Notes: generated from the letters alone by a model not told the origin. A stretch of 64,000 nt of DNA from Pseudomonas extremorientalis (GCF_001870465.1 NZ_MDGK01000060.1:99993-163992), one strand, 5' to 3'. Numbered from the stretch's first letter, positions 16,479 to 25,686 are shown. Numbers and translations: made by a program.

Positions 16479-17561
16479 ATGCAAAGAATCCCCTGTGTGC
16501 TGATGCGCGGTGGTACCTCCAAAGGTCCGGTTTTTCTCGACTGGGATTTGCCGTCGTCCATCGAGGCCCGCGACGAACTGCTACTCAACCTGATGGGCTC
16601 CGGTCATGAACTGGAGATCGACGGAATCGGTGGTGGCAGCCCGCAAACCAGCAAGGTTGCGATTGTCAGCCCTTCGCTGCACCCGGATGCGGACGTCGAT
16701 TACTTGTTTGTCCAAGTGATGGTGTCTCAGCGCAGAGTCGACAGCGCACCCAATTGCGGCAACATGCTGTGTGCGGTTGGCCCATTCGCCATCGAACAGG
16801 GCCTGGTCAAAGCCACCCCCGGACGCACCCGCGTGCGCATTCGCAACGTCAACACCGGGACCTTCATCCATTCCCAGGTGTACACACCGGATGGCAAAGT
16901 CAGTTATGAGGGCGATACCGCCATTGATGGCGTGCCCGGTACTGCGGCGCCGGTGCAACTGACCTTCCTGGATGCAGCCGGCAGCAAGACGGGCAAGCTC
17001 TTTCCCACCGGCAACACGCAGGACGTCTTTGATGGCATTGCAGTGACCTGTATCGACATGGCGATGCCCATGGTGCTCGTCGAAGCCAGCCAACTGGGCA
17101 AGCGAGGCGATGAGAGCCCAGCGGAACTGGACGCCGATAAGGAGTTCCTGCGACGCCTGGAGACATTGCGGCTCCAGGCCGGCCTGGCCATGGGTCTGGG
17201 CGATGTCAGCGGCAAAGTGATTCCCAAGCCGGTGCTGGTCTCGCCCGCGAAAGCTGGCGGTACGATTCAGGTTCGCTATTTCATGCCACACAACTGCCAC
17301 CGCGCGCTTGCCATTACCGGCTCGATTGGTCTGGCCACCGCGTGCGTGATAGAAGGCAGTATCGTCGCGCAGATGCTTGGCGGGGTCAGCACGCCGCGTC
17401 GTGAAGCGGTGCGTATCGAACATCCAAGCGGCGGGATTGATGTCGTATTGTCCTACACCGGCAGCAATGGTGAGACAATTCAAGCGTCCGTCGTACGCAC
17501 CGCGCGCAGGCTGTTCTCCGGTTACGTCTACGCCACTGAGTCACAGCGCCTCGCCGGATAA
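16479..17561 (+). CDS. PrpF-family isomerase (4-oxalomesaconate tautomerase / aconitate isomerase-like)
   Basis: A 360-residue protein of the PrpF/GalD family with a diaminopimelate-epimerase fold. Hallmarks: IPCVLMRGGTSKGPVFL at the N-terminus, DGIGGGSPQTSKVAIVS (Lys59) and RVDSAPNCGNMLCAVGPFA (Cys93), then the PHNCHRALAITGSIGLATAC region. As I recall, it resembles P. putida GalD in layout. Family reactions shift double bonds in unsaturated tricarboxylates (2-methylaconitate, 4-oxalomesaconate, cis/trans-aconitate). No gallate dioxygenase or methylcitrate gene is nearby, while carboxylate transporters are, so an aconitate-type substrate is my inference. Confidence 0.85.
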   Translation: MQRIPCVLMRGGTSKGPVFLDWDLPSSIEARDELLLNLMGSGHELEIDGIGGGSPQTSKVAIVSPSLHPDADVDYLFVQVMVSQRRVDSAPNCGNMLCAVGPFAIEQGLVKATPGRTRVRIRNVNTGTFIHSQVYTPDGKVSYEGDTAIDGVPGTAAPVQLTFLDAAGSKTGKLFPTGNTQDVFDGIAVTCIDMAMPMVLVEASQLGKRGDESPAELDADKEFLRRLETLRLQAGLAMGLGDVSGKVIPKPVLVSPAKAGGTIQVRYFMPHNCHRALAITGSIGLATACVIEGSIVAQMLGGVSTPRREAVRIEHPSGGIDVVLSYTGSNGETIQASVVRTARRLFSGYVYATESQRLAG

Positions 17562-17616
17562 TTCCGGCGGTCGTTGGCATTTTTGCATCCGCACAATTCT
17601 AAAAATGGGTGATGCC

Positions 17617-18918
17617 ATGAAAGTTGTTAAATCGCTCTACTTCCAGATCCTCTGCGCCGTGGTGCTGGGCATTGTGGTCGGGCATTTCTGGGCTCAGCAG
17701 GCCATCGCGCTCAAACCACTGGGTGATGCGTTCATCAAGCTGATCAAGATGATGATTGCCCCCGTGGTGTTCTGCACCATCGTCACCGGCATTGCCGGAA
17801 TGAGCGACAAACGCTCGCTTGGACGCCTGCTCAGCAAGACCATGCTGCTGTTTTTTGGCCTTACGGTGATCAGCCTGGTGATTGGCCTGGTGGCGGTGTA
17901 TGTGTTCCAGCCGGGCGTCGGCATGAACATTGATCCCACCCAACTGAGCACCAAAGGCTTGGCCCAGTACACCGAGTCGGCGGCAAAGCTTGGGGTTGTG
18001 GAGTTCTTCATGCACATCATCCCCGAAACCTTCGTGGGTGCCTTCAGTAAGGGGGAAGTGCTGCCGGTGCTCTTTATTGCAGTGTTGTCCGGGTTTGCCT
18101 TGTCATCCCTGGGCGAGCGTGGCAAGCCGGTACTCGACGTACTCGAAGCCGCTTCGCAGATGGTCTTCAAGATCTTCGCGTACCTGATGCGTTTTGCCCC
18201 GGTCGGTGCCTTCGGCGCCCTGGCGTTCACCGTGGGTCAGTACGGCATCACTTCGCTGGGCTCTCTGGCGAAGTTGATCATGACGTTGTACATCGCCTGC
18301 GGCTTCTTCGTGTTCGTGGTCCTGGGCAGCATTTGCCGTAGCAACGGCTTCAGCCTGTGGAAACTGTTGCGCTACTTCCGTGAAGAATTCCTGGTGGTGC
18401 TGGGCACGTCCTCCACGGAACCGGTCATGCCACGCATGCTGGAAAAACTCGAAGCGCTGGGCTGCAAAAAAGGCGTCGTAGGCCTGGTACTCCCCACCGG
18501 CTACTCGTTCAACCTGGACGGTACGGCCATTTACCTGTCGTTGGCGGCGATTTTCATTGCCCAGGCCTGCAACATTGACCTGAGTCTGACGCAAATCATC
18601 ACCATGCTGGCGATCATGCTGCTGTCCTCCAAAGGTGCCGCCGGCGTGACGGGCAGCGGGTTCGTCGCGCTCGCCTCGACCTTGACGGTCATTCACGACA
18701 TCCCGTTGGCCGGCCTGGCGCTGCTGATCGGGGTTGACCGCTTCATGTCCGAAGCGCGCGCCCTGACCAGCCTGGCCAGCAACGCCGTCGCGACGGTAGT
18801 GATTTCCCTATCGGAAAATGCCTGCCATCGCGAAACGCTGCACCGGATGCTCGACGCAAAACCCTCTGCGACGCCGGTAGAAGCCTGGGAAGACTTGAAA
18901 GTCCCCAAGCGCGCTTAA
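17617..18918 (+). CDS. dctA: C4-dicarboxylate:cation symporter DctA-like
   Basis: A 433-residue DAACS-family transporter with eight or so membrane helices and re-entrant loops. Signature segments: LGTSSTEPVMPRMLEKLE, VVGLVLPTGYSFNLDGTAIYLSLAAIFIAQA and SSKGAAGVTGSGFVALASTL. Known role: proton or sodium driven uptake of succinate, fumarate and malate. The ATG at 17617 follows GGGTGA; extending upstream would overlap prpF. Being inside a tricarboxylate-type cluster, this may be a specialised paralogue rather than the housekeeping dctA. Confidence 0.88.
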   Translation: MKVVKSLYFQILCAVVLGIVVGHFWAQQAIALKPLGDAFIKLIKMMIAPVVFCTIVTGIAGMSDKRSLGRLLSKTMLLFFGLTVISLVIGLVAVYVFQPGVGMNIDPTQLSTKGLAQYTESAAKLGVVEFFMHIIPETFVGAFSKGEVLPVLFIAVLSGFALSSLGERGKPVLDVLEAASQMVFKIFAYLMRFAPVGAFGALAFTVGQYGITSLGSLAKLIMTLYIACGFFVFVVLGSICRSNGFSLWKLLRYFREEFLVVLGTSSTEPVMPRMLEKLEALGCKKGVVGLVLPTGYSFNLDGTAIYLSLAAIFIAQACNIDLSLTQIITMLAIMLLSSKGAAGVTGSGFVALASTLTVIHDIPLAGLALLIGVDRFMSEARALTSLASNAVATVVISLSENACHRETLHRMLDAKPSATPVEAWEDLKVPKRA

Positions 18919-19046
18919 CAATAACCGGGCAACGCCCCTCCCTGACTTGACCCCTCCTCCGCCAGGCGCCTTCGGCCGCCCGGCGGATCAGGGCGCGTGC
19001 GCCTCGGCGTCAGCCACTATTACGATAACAACAAGAGAATCGTCCT

Positions 19047-20351
19047 ATGCTCGCTTTCCTTGGCCTGGCCATGGTGGTCGTATTTACCGTCCTCATCATG
19101 ACGAAGCGTTTGTCGCCAATCGTCGCGCTCACCGTTGTACCTATCGTCTTCGCGGTGCTTGGCGGTTTCGGCGGCACCACCGGCAAGATGATGCTCGACG
19201 GCCTGAAAATGGTCGCACCGTCTGCCGCACTGCTGTTGTTCGCGATCCTGTTCTTTGGCCTGATGATCGACGCAGGCTTGTTCGACCCGCTGATCCGCAA
19301 GATCCTCAAGCGGGTCAATGGCGACCCGATGAAGATCGCGGTCGGCACTGCCCTGCTCTCGTTACTGGTCGCACTCGACGGCGACGGCACCACGACCTAC
19401 ATGATCACCTGTGCGGCAATGCTGCCGCTGTATAAGCGCATCGGCATGAACCCGATGATCCTGGCGACCATTTCCATGCTGTCGCTGAGCATCATGAGCG
19501 GCATGACCCCCTGGGGCGGCCCCGCGACACGGGCTATTGCCGCGTTGGGCCTGGATGCCGGCGAATACTTCGTGCCGTTGCTGCCGACCATGATCGGCGG
19601 CGCCCTGTGGGTGATCTTCACCGCCTTCCTGCTGGGGCGTGCCGAGCGCAAGCGGATCGGCAACGTCCAACTGCAGAGCGGTGGCGGCGATTGCTACATC
19701 AACGCGATTCTTGAGGACACCCCCCACAAGCGTCCGAAACTGGCCTACGTCAACCTGGTGCTGGTCATTGCGGTGATGGTGGCCCTGGTGATGGGGTTGA
19801 TGCACTCCGCGATCCTGTTCCTGATCGGCTTTGTGCTCGCGCTGATGATCAACTACCCGCAATTGGACATTCAGAAAGAACGCATCCTGGCGCATTCGGG
19901 CAATGCCATGACCGTGGTGTTGCTGGTATTCGCCGCCGGGATCTTTGCCGGGATTTTTTCCGGCACAAAGATGGTGGACGCCCTGGCGCAGACCCTCGTC
20001 GACTGGATCCCGCCGTCCTGGGGCCACCTGTTTCCATTGGTGGTGGCGATCACCAGCATGCCGCTGACGTTCGTGCTGTCCAATGACGCCTACTATTTTG
20101 GCGTGGTACCGATCCTGGCCAATGCCGCCGCGGCGTATGGCATCGACCCGGTTGAAATCGCGCGCGCCTCGATCCTGGGGCAACCCGTCCACCTCATGAG
20201 CCCGCTGGTGGCCTCGACCCTGTTGCTGGTGGGCATGGTCGATCGCGATATCGGCGACTTCCAGAAGGCCACCGTCAAATGGGCCGTGCTGACCTCGCTG
20301 GTCGTCACCGCGCTGGCCTTGTTGACCGGGGCCATCAGCCTGTTCACCTGA
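19047..20351 (+). CDS. CitMHS-family citrate/tricarboxylate-metal symporter
   Basis: A 434-residue polytopic protein of the CitMHS family. It opens MLAFLGLAMVVVFTVLIMTK and shows about eleven hydrophobic segments, with LLSLLVALDGDGTTTYMITCAAMLPLYK and SGMTPWGGPATRAIAALGLD as characteristic parts. Characterised members carry citrate complexed to Mg, Ca or similar metals with protons. Here it probably imports the substrate of the PrpF-like enzyme, with the downstream OprD porin as outer-membrane partner. Confidence 0.9.
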   Translation: MLAFLGLAMVVVFTVLIMTKRLSPIVALTVVPIVFAVLGGFGGTTGKMMLDGLKMVAPSAALLLFAILFFGLMIDAGLFDPLIRKILKRVNGDPMKIAVGTALLSLLVALDGDGTTTYMITCAAMLPLYKRIGMNPMILATISMLSLSIMSGMTPWGGPATRAIAALGLDAGEYFVPLLPTMIGGALWVIFTAFLLGRAERKRIGNVQLQSGGGDCYINAILEDTPHKRPKLAYVNLVLVIAVMVALVMGLMHSAILFLIGFVLALMINYPQLDIQKERILAHSGNAMTVVLLVFAAGIFAGIFSGTKMVDALAQTLVDWIPPSWGHLFPLVVAITSMPLTFVLSNDAYYFGVVPILANAAAAYGIDPVEIARASILGQPVHLMSPLVASTLLLVGMVDRDIGDFQKATVKWAVLTSLVVTALALLTGAISLFT

Positions 20352-20442
20352 TCCACCCACAACCTCCGCTGTCTTTCAGCGCGCCTCGCTCACGGGGCGC
20401 GTGTCGCCCTGCACCCCAAATAACAACAAAGAGTCATTTGCC

Positions 20443-21696
20443 ATGAACCATGTGTATGCCCATCGGGCGTTGTTTTGCGCGTTTGCCCTGGTACCGGTCG
20501 CAAGTGCGAACGCCGAAGGTTTTATTGACGACAGCAAACTCAAGCTGCAACTGCGCAATGTGTATTTCAACGAGAACTTTCGCGACGAGCACGGCATGAG
20601 TGCGCGAGCCGCCAGAACGGCAAAAAGCGAGCGTACCGAGTGGGCCCAGGGATTTCTGCTGGACTATCAGTCCGGATTTACGCCGGGCCCCCTCGGCTTT
20701 GGCGTGGACGCCCTGGGGCTCTATGGCGTAAAGCTCGATTCGGGGCGCGGTCGCAGTGGCACCGGGCTCATGCCGGTGCATGACGATGGGCGAGCAGCCG
20801 ACGAGTTCGCCAGCGCCGGCGCAACCGCAAAGGCCAGGTTCGCCAAAACCACCGTCAAGTACGGCACCTTGCTGCCCAAGACGCCGGTACTGATTTACAA
20901 CGATGCACGCTTGTTGCCCCAGACCTACCAGGGCACTCAGGTCAGCAGCACCGACATCGACAACCTGACCGTCACCGGCGGGCACCTGGACCGCTTCAAG
21001 TTACGCGACTCCACCAACAGCGTGCCGATCGTGCCCGATGGCTACAGCGGGGAAAAATCGGGGGATTTCAACTACGCCGGGGCTGAGTACAAATGGGGCA
21101 AAAACCTTCGCTTGAGTTATTTCTATGGAGAACTCGAGAACTTCTACCGACAGAATTTCGCCGGTATCCAGCACGACCTGCCACTGGCCGGTGGTGTGCT
21201 GACCAGCGACCTGCGCTACTTCAACAGTGTCGATAGCGGCTCTGCCTACGCAGGCAAAATCGACAACGACATGTTCAGCGGCCAGCTGTCCTACGTGATC
21301 GCAGGCCATACCGTCGGCGGCGGCTACCAGACCCTTCGCGGAGATGCCGGTCTGCCCTACATCAGCGGCGCCACCGTCTACTCGTTCAGCAACGCCGGCA
21401 TCGGCAAATTCATCGAGGAGGACGAGAAGACCTGGATGCTCAACTACGGCTACAACTTCGCCGCCGTCGGCGTGCCCGGCCTGACCTTTTCAACGCGCTA
21501 CCTGAGCGGCAATGACGGTAAGTCCGCAACCACCGTCAAGGAATGGGAGCGTGATACCGAGCTGGCCTACGTGGTGCAGGCCGGCACGTTCAAGGGGCTG
21601 GGGGTGCGCATGCGCAACTATGTCTATCGCTCTGAATTCTCCCGGGGCCGCGACAGCAACCGCCTTTACCTCACTTATGACATTGCCCTCTGGTAA
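20443..21696 (+). CDS. OprD-family outer-membrane porin
   Basis: A 417-residue porin. A signal peptide (to about ASANAEG) precedes the typical OprD opening FIDDSKLKLQLRNVYFNENF; the rest is beta-rich with the family block YGTLLPKTPVLIYNDARLLPQ and a C-terminal YLTYDIALW ending in an aromatic residue. OprD/Opd porins are substrate-specific for small carboxylates and amino acids; OpdH of P. aeruginosa takes tricarboxylates, which fits this neighbourhood. The ATG at 20443 opens the signal peptide; an in-frame GTG at 20401 is less likely. Confidence 0.9.
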   Translation: MNHVYAHRALFCAFALVPVASANAEGFIDDSKLKLQLRNVYFNENFRDEHGMSARAARTAKSERTEWAQGFLLDYQSGFTPGPLGFGVDALGLYGVKLDSGRGRSGTGLMPVHDDGRAADEFASAGATAKARFAKTTVKYGTLLPKTPVLIYNDARLLPQTYQGTQVSSTDIDNLTVTGGHLDRFKLRDSTNSVPIVPDGYSGEKSGDFNYAGAEYKWGKNLRLSYFYGELENFYRQNFAGIQHDLPLAGGVLTSDLRYFNSVDSGSAYAGKIDNDMFSGQLSYVIAGHTVGGGYQTLRGDAGLPYISGATVYSFSNAGIGKFIEEDEKTWMLNYGYNFAAVGVPGLTFSTRYLSGNDGKSATTVKEWERDTELAYVVQAGTFKGLGVRMRNYVYRSEFSRGRDSNRLYLTYDIALW

Positions 21697-21706
21697 GTCG
21701 ACGATC

Positions 21707-21726
21707 GCGGCCCTTGCGGCCGCTTT
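21707..21726 (+). terminator. Possible terminator after the porin gene
   Basis: GCGGCC and GGCCGC arms with a 5-base loop lie 11 bp after the porin stop, followed by TTTCCTT. The T-tract is poor, so confidence is modest. Confidence 0.4.
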
Positions 21727-21755
21727 CCTTCAGGTTCAGGTGAGGTCATCCGAAC

Positions 21756-21866
21756 ATGCTGTTCAAGAACAAAGCGCTGATCCTGGTGCTGTTGTTCACG
21801 GTGCTGGCACTGAGCACTGGCGCCAACCTGCTGGCAAGCGCCGAGCAGGAATATTCGGGGTCTTGA
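21756..21866 (+). pseudogene. Truncated ORF with a membrane/signal N-terminus
   Basis: A 36-codon frame encoding MLFKNKALILVLLFTVLA followed by LSTGANLLASAEQEYSGS and a stop. The high-GC start, a plausible GAGG ribosome site 15 bp upstream and a clean signal-like helix look like the start of a longer exported or membrane protein. The sequence after about 21855 turns AT-richer and stops in this frame. I read it as the remnant of a gene cut by a deletion or insertion; I do not recognise the parent family. Confidence 0.45.
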
Positions 21867-21970
21867 TCAATCAGGTATAAAGGTTGTTCAGATTGAAAAT
21901 GATGGCCTAGTGGCACTTCTTGAAGATGCGCAGGTCAACCGTGCATCACTACCCACGTTAGTACGTCATC

Positions 21971-22216
21971 ATGCACAGCTGGAAGAAAATATCGCTGACC
22001 GAGGGTCTGGAGCAGAGTCTGCCGGGGCATAAGGTCGATTGCGTTCTGATCAATGGCTGGACTGCTACCGTCTTTGTCAGGCAGCCAGATACTGAATCAA
22101 TGTTCTGCACTACGGGTATCAACCTGGCCAAGCTTGCAGACAGCTCGAGCGTACAGCAGCTTGCAGAGGAGATAACGTTTGAGGTTGATATGTCCAGGAA
22201 CAGGAGCGCAGGCTAG
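21971..22216 (+). CDS. Small hypothetical protein
   Basis: An 81-residue frame (MHSWKKISLTEGLEQSLPG ... FEVDMSRNRSAG) with no recognised domain, no signal and two cysteines (DCVLI, MFCTTG). No strong ribosome site precedes the ATG. Codon use and base composition are less GC-rich than in the flanking genes, and it sits in the eroded stretch between the porin and AraC genes. It may be a real small gene of foreign origin or a chance frame. Confidence 0.4.
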   Translation: MHSWKKISLTEGLEQSLPGHKVDCVLINGWTATVFVRQPDTESMFCTTGINLAKLADSSSVQQLAEEITFEVDMSRNRSAG

Positions 22217-22272
22217 CGCTCCCCCTGCTTGACCCTATTGCATTGACCGCTCATTTCCTTGGATAAGCCCTC

Positions 22273-23208
22273 TCAATTTCGCTGCAACAGGGTGTTAGGC
22301 GCGACGCCGAACGCTTTGCGGAACGCATGGCTGAAATGGGAGAAGTCAGAAAACCCGAAGTCCAGTGCGGCTTGCGAGATACTGCGCACCTGGCCGCGCT
22401 CGATCGCTTCACGGCTGGCATTCAGGCGTTCCCTCCAGATTTCTGCGGCGGGGGTTTTCTGGTGCCGCGCGAAGGCGCGCGTGACGGTGCGGGTGGACAC
22501 ATTGTGGGCTTTGGCGATGACCTCAATCGACAGGTCCGGCTCGGCCAGATGCCGTTGGATGTACTGCATGATGCGGCCGTAAAGGTCCAGTTCCTGGTGA
22601 GTGGCCTTCAGGTCCTGGAGTTCCAGGCTGATCACCAGAAGGTCGAGCAACGCCCCTGAATAGCGACTGGAGATGCCCTGATCCTGTAAGGATGCCGGCG
22701 TAATCGCTGCTTGGCGCAGCATTTCCCGCAAGGGAATCACACCAGGCCGCCGATCATCGAGGACCATCGCGGTGTGCTCCGCAATACGCGGCAGGCGTTC
22801 GGTCAGCAATGCCCGCGGAATACGCACCAGGTGGTTTTCGGTACCACCAAGGCTGAATCGGAACGGTTGCGTTGCGTCATAAAGAAACAAATTGCCCGTT
22901 GCCAGGCTGGCTTTTCTTCCGCTCTGTTCGATCTGTCCATAACCGTTTCGGGCAAACCCCAACCATAGATCGTCGGCCGGACCGCTGCGCAGATGCTGCT
23001 CGGAACGCTCCCAGTAATGCAGGGGCGATGATAGGGAACAGAGATCGAGAGCGCCCAGGGAATTGACCGCAAGAACGCCATCGAAACTGCTCTGGGACAG
23101 GGGTTTGCTGTCGGCCGCCAGGCAATGGCGACAGACCACTTCTTTCCAGTAATCAAATCGACGTGGTGCAGCAACGGCAAGGGTCGAATACTGAGTGCTT
23201 GGATTCAT
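22273..23208 (-). CDS. AraC-family regulator, probable nitrile/aldoxime regulator
   Basis: A 311-residue AraC/XylS protein. The N-terminal half matches the cupin-like ligand domain seen in NitR-type regulators (FDYWKEVVCRHC ... FDGVLAVNSLGALDLCSLSS). The C-terminal double HTH is clear: DLSIEVIAKAHNVSTRTVTRAFARH and SISQAALDFGFSDFSHFSHAFRKAFG. It is divergent from oxdA and is the only regulator beside the pathway, so it probably activates it in response to an aldoxime or nitrile. That role is inferred from position and subfamily. Confidence 0.87.
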   Translation of the reverse strand: MNPSTQYSTLAVAAPRRFDYWKEVVCRHCLAADSKPLSQSSFDGVLAVNSLGALDLCSLSSPLHYWERSEQHLRSGPADDLWLGFARNGYGQIEQSGRKASLATGNLFLYDATQPFRFSLGGTENHLVRIPRALLTERLPRIAEHTAMVLDDRRPGVIPLREMLRQAAITPASLQDQGISSRYSGALLDLLVISLELQDLKATHQELDLYGRIMQYIQRHLAEPDLSIEVIAKAHNVSTRTVTRAFARHQKTPAAEIWRERLNASREAIERGQVRSISQAALDFGFSDFSHFSHAFRKAFGVAPNTLLQRN

Positions 23209-23548
23209 GGCACTGACCTCGGTACAGCGATGCAGTAAGAGCTCGAAAAGGTGTTACCGGCTTTTCAGCGCTAGCAATTAACAGGCCAGGCACATTGACG
23301 CTCGCCCTCACGTACGCCTATCGGTTTCCTGCACCCAAGCGTGGCTTTCAACGCCCTCGTCGTCCCCAATAAGAGGCACAGAGGCCTGAGCTTTCGACAC
23401 GGGCGCACCAACGCCGATCACCCGTGGGAGTCCCCACCGGCGTTGTCTCTTCCAGCCAAACGGTTGTCTCGACGAACCAAGCGCCGCCTTGCCGTCACGC
23501 CTAATTTCCACCTCACAGCAGCTCAACTCCCCGCTGATGAGGCACGCC
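23209..23548. other. Spacer between araC-type regulator and the oxdA region
   Basis: About 340 bases without a convincing gene. It must hold the divergent promoters of the regulator and the pathway genes. I saw no clear inverted repeat or sigma-54 motif in it. Confidence 0.5.
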
Positions 23549-23710
23549 ATGCATCGACACTGTTCACACCCTTCGGCTGATGCCTCCTGGCTCTTGCAGA
23601 GGCGCGACCTCGTGCCTGAAGAGTCGGCTTATTGGTTGATTGAGTGGGGGGCCATGAAGCTGCTGCGCCGACGACAGACCGCCAAGCGCGACCCGTCGCC
23701 CCAGCACTGA
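23549..23710 (+). CDS. Possible small protein upstream of oxdA
   Basis: A 53-residue frame (MHRHCSHPSADASWLLQRRD ... KRDPSPQH) preceded by GATGAGGC. It ends 42 bp before oxdA and would be cotranscribed with it. The central part DLVPEESAYWLIEWGAMKLL looks helix-forming; the ends are basic. No family is recognised. It could be a leader peptide or a chance frame. Confidence 0.35.
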   Translation: MHRHCSHPSADASWLLQRRDLVPEESAYWLIEWGAMKLLRRRQTAKRDPSPQH

Positions 23711-23752
23711 TGCCCGCCCGTAGGCCTGAACGAAAATAACGAGGAGCTCAAC

Positions 23753-24820
23753 ATGGAATCTGCAATCGACACACATCTCAAATGCCCACGAACCCTGTCT
23801 CGCCGTGTGCCCGAAGAGTACCAGCCACCCTTTGCCATGTGGGTTGCACGCGCCGACGAGCAATTGGAACAGGTGGTGATGGCTTACTTCGGCGTGCAGT
23901 ACCGAGGGGAGACGCAGCGCGAAGCCGCGCTCCAGGCCATGCGTCACATCGTCGGCAGCTTCAGCCTCGCCGATGGCCCGCAGAACCATGACGTGACCCA
24001 CCACACCGACAACAGCGGCTTCGATAACCTGATGGTGGTCGGCTACTGGAAAGACCCGGCAGCTCACTGCCGCTGGTTACGCTGCGCACCGGTCAACGAC
24101 TGGTGGGCCTCCCAGGATCGCCTCGACGACGGGCTGGGCTATTTTCGTGAAATCAGCGCACCGCGCGCGGAGCAGTTCGAGACGCTGTACGCCTTCCAGG
24201 ACAATCTGCCCGGTGTCGGCGCAGTCATGGACAAGACCAGCGGCGAAATCGAAGAGCACGGTTACTGGGGCTCGATGCGCGACCGCTTTCCGATCTCCCA
24301 GACCGACTGGATGAAGCCTACCAGTGAGCTGCAAGTGATCAGCGGTGATCCTGCCAGGGGCGGACGGGTGGTGGTGCTGGGGCATGACAACCTCACGCTG
24401 ATTCGTTCCGGCCAGGATTGGGCGGACGCCGAGGCGGATGAGCGCGCGCTGTACCTCGACGAAATTCTGCCAACCTTGCAGGACGGCATGGACTTCCTGC
24501 GTGACAACGGCCAGCCGCTGGGCTGCTACAGCAATCGGTTCGTGCGCAATATCGACCTGGACGGCAACTTTCTCGACATCAGCTACAACATCGGCCACTG
24601 GCGCTCGGTGGAAAAACTCGAGCGCTGGGCCGAATCCCACCCGACCCACCTGCGTATTTTCGTGACGTTCTTCCGCGTGGCCGCCGGTTTGAAAAAGTTG
24701 CGGCTGTACCACGAAGTGTCAGTGTCAGACGCCAACAGCCAGATCTTCGAGTACATCAACTGCCATCCGCACACCGGAATGCTGCGCGATGCCGCTGCCG
24801 CACAAGGAGAACGGCCATGA
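23753..24820 (+). CDS. oxdA: Aldoxime dehydratase (haem-containing)
   Basis: A 355-residue protein almost identical in pattern to P. chlororaphis OxdA as I recall it (MESAIDTHLKCPRTLSRRVP start). It dehydrates aliphatic aldoximes to nitriles using ferrous haem b. All key residues fall at the numbers known for OxdA: proximal haem ligand His299 (in ESHPTHLRIF), His320 (LRLYHEVS), Arg178 (MRDRFPIS) and Ser219 (LIRSGQDW). A strong GAGGAGC ribosome site precedes the ATG. It is the first enzyme of the cluster and overlaps the next gene by 4 bp. Confidence 0.96.
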   Translation: MESAIDTHLKCPRTLSRRVPEEYQPPFAMWVARADEQLEQVVMAYFGVQYRGETQREAALQAMRHIVGSFSLADGPQNHDVTHHTDNSGFDNLMVVGYWKDPAAHCRWLRCAPVNDWWASQDRLDDGLGYFREISAPRAEQFETLYAFQDNLPGVGAVMDKTSGEIEEHGYWGSMRDRFPISQTDWMKPTSELQVISGDPARGGRVVVLGHDNLTLIRSGQDWADAEADERALYLDEILPTLQDGMDFLRDNGQPLGCYSNRFVRNIDLDGNFLDISYNIGHWRSVEKLERWAESHPTHLRIFVTFFRVAAGLKKLRLYHEVSVSDANSQIFEYINCHPHTGMLRDAAAAQGERP

Positions 24821-25686
24821 ACGTGAGTCGACTCGTGCTGGTGCTGGGGATGTTGCCATTTGCCAAAAGCCAGGCCCTTGAAGTCGCGCCGGGGGATTTC
24901 GAGCCGCTGCCCGCCGGGGCCGATGCGGTGCTGTTTTACTACCAGCACACCGACCGGTCCGAGCTGTATCAGAACGGCCATCGAACCTCGGACAACGCCA
25001 AGCTCAGCTCCGATGTAGGGATCCTGCGTTACATCCATGCCGTAGGCCTCGGCGAAAACCTTTCATGGGAACCGCAGATATTGCTGCCGTTCGGCTAAAT
25101 GAACGCCGCTGGCGATGTCGGCGCACTGGGCGATGCCCACGGCGTGGGCGACCCGATTCTCACCGCCCCGCTCAAGTGGACACTGCCCACCGCCAACAAA
25201 GATGTATTTGCCCTGGCCCCCTACCTGTACATCCCCGTGGGCAGCTACGACAAAAACGATGCCTTGAACCTGGGCGAGAATCGCTGGCGGGCGACGCTAC
25301 AAGCAGCCTACATCCACCACTTCTCAGCGCAGTGGGCATTGGACACCGTAGCAGACGTGTCCTGGGTTTCGACCAATCACGACTACGGCGCCAGCAGCGC
25401 AAAACTCGAAGAAAACACGCGTTACGAGTACCAGGCCGCCGTGCGCTACAACTGGACCCCAAGCACCACGTTCGCCCTCGGCGGAGGCTATGTCACCGGG
25501 GCCGCAACCAGCGTCGACGGCGTTGACCAGCACGATGGCGTATCGACGTCCTATGCACGTTTCACGGTCACGCACTTTATCGATCCAACCTTGCAGGTCC
25601 AGGCGCAGCTCGGCAGGGATATCGAGGTGGAGCAAGGCTTCAGGGAAGGTGCACGCCTGAATCTGCGCGTCTTGAAAGTGTTCTGA
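24817..25686 (+). pseudogene. Outer-membrane MetA-pathway-like protein, split by an in-frame stop
   Basis: A single reading frame of 290 codons interrupted by TAA at 25096-25098. The first part (93 residues) has a signal peptide (MNVSRLVLVLGMLPFAKSQA) and the second (195 residues) continues directly with MNAAGDVGALGDAHGVGDPI. Together they match the Phenol_MetA_deg outer-membrane family (WKWTLPTANKD-like, FALAPYLYIPVGSY, final Phe). Such proteins are thought to be channels for hydrophobic substrates. One substitution (for example AAA or CAA to TAA) explains the break. Start codon overlaps the oxdA stop (ATGA). Restart at the ATG directly after the TAA would give a protein without a signal peptide. 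Confidence 0.85.

Noticed and set aside
17571..17600. Sigma-54 promoter before dctA (TTGGCATTTTTGCAT)
   Set aside because: GG and GC are only 7 bp apart; the -24/-12 spacing needs 10.
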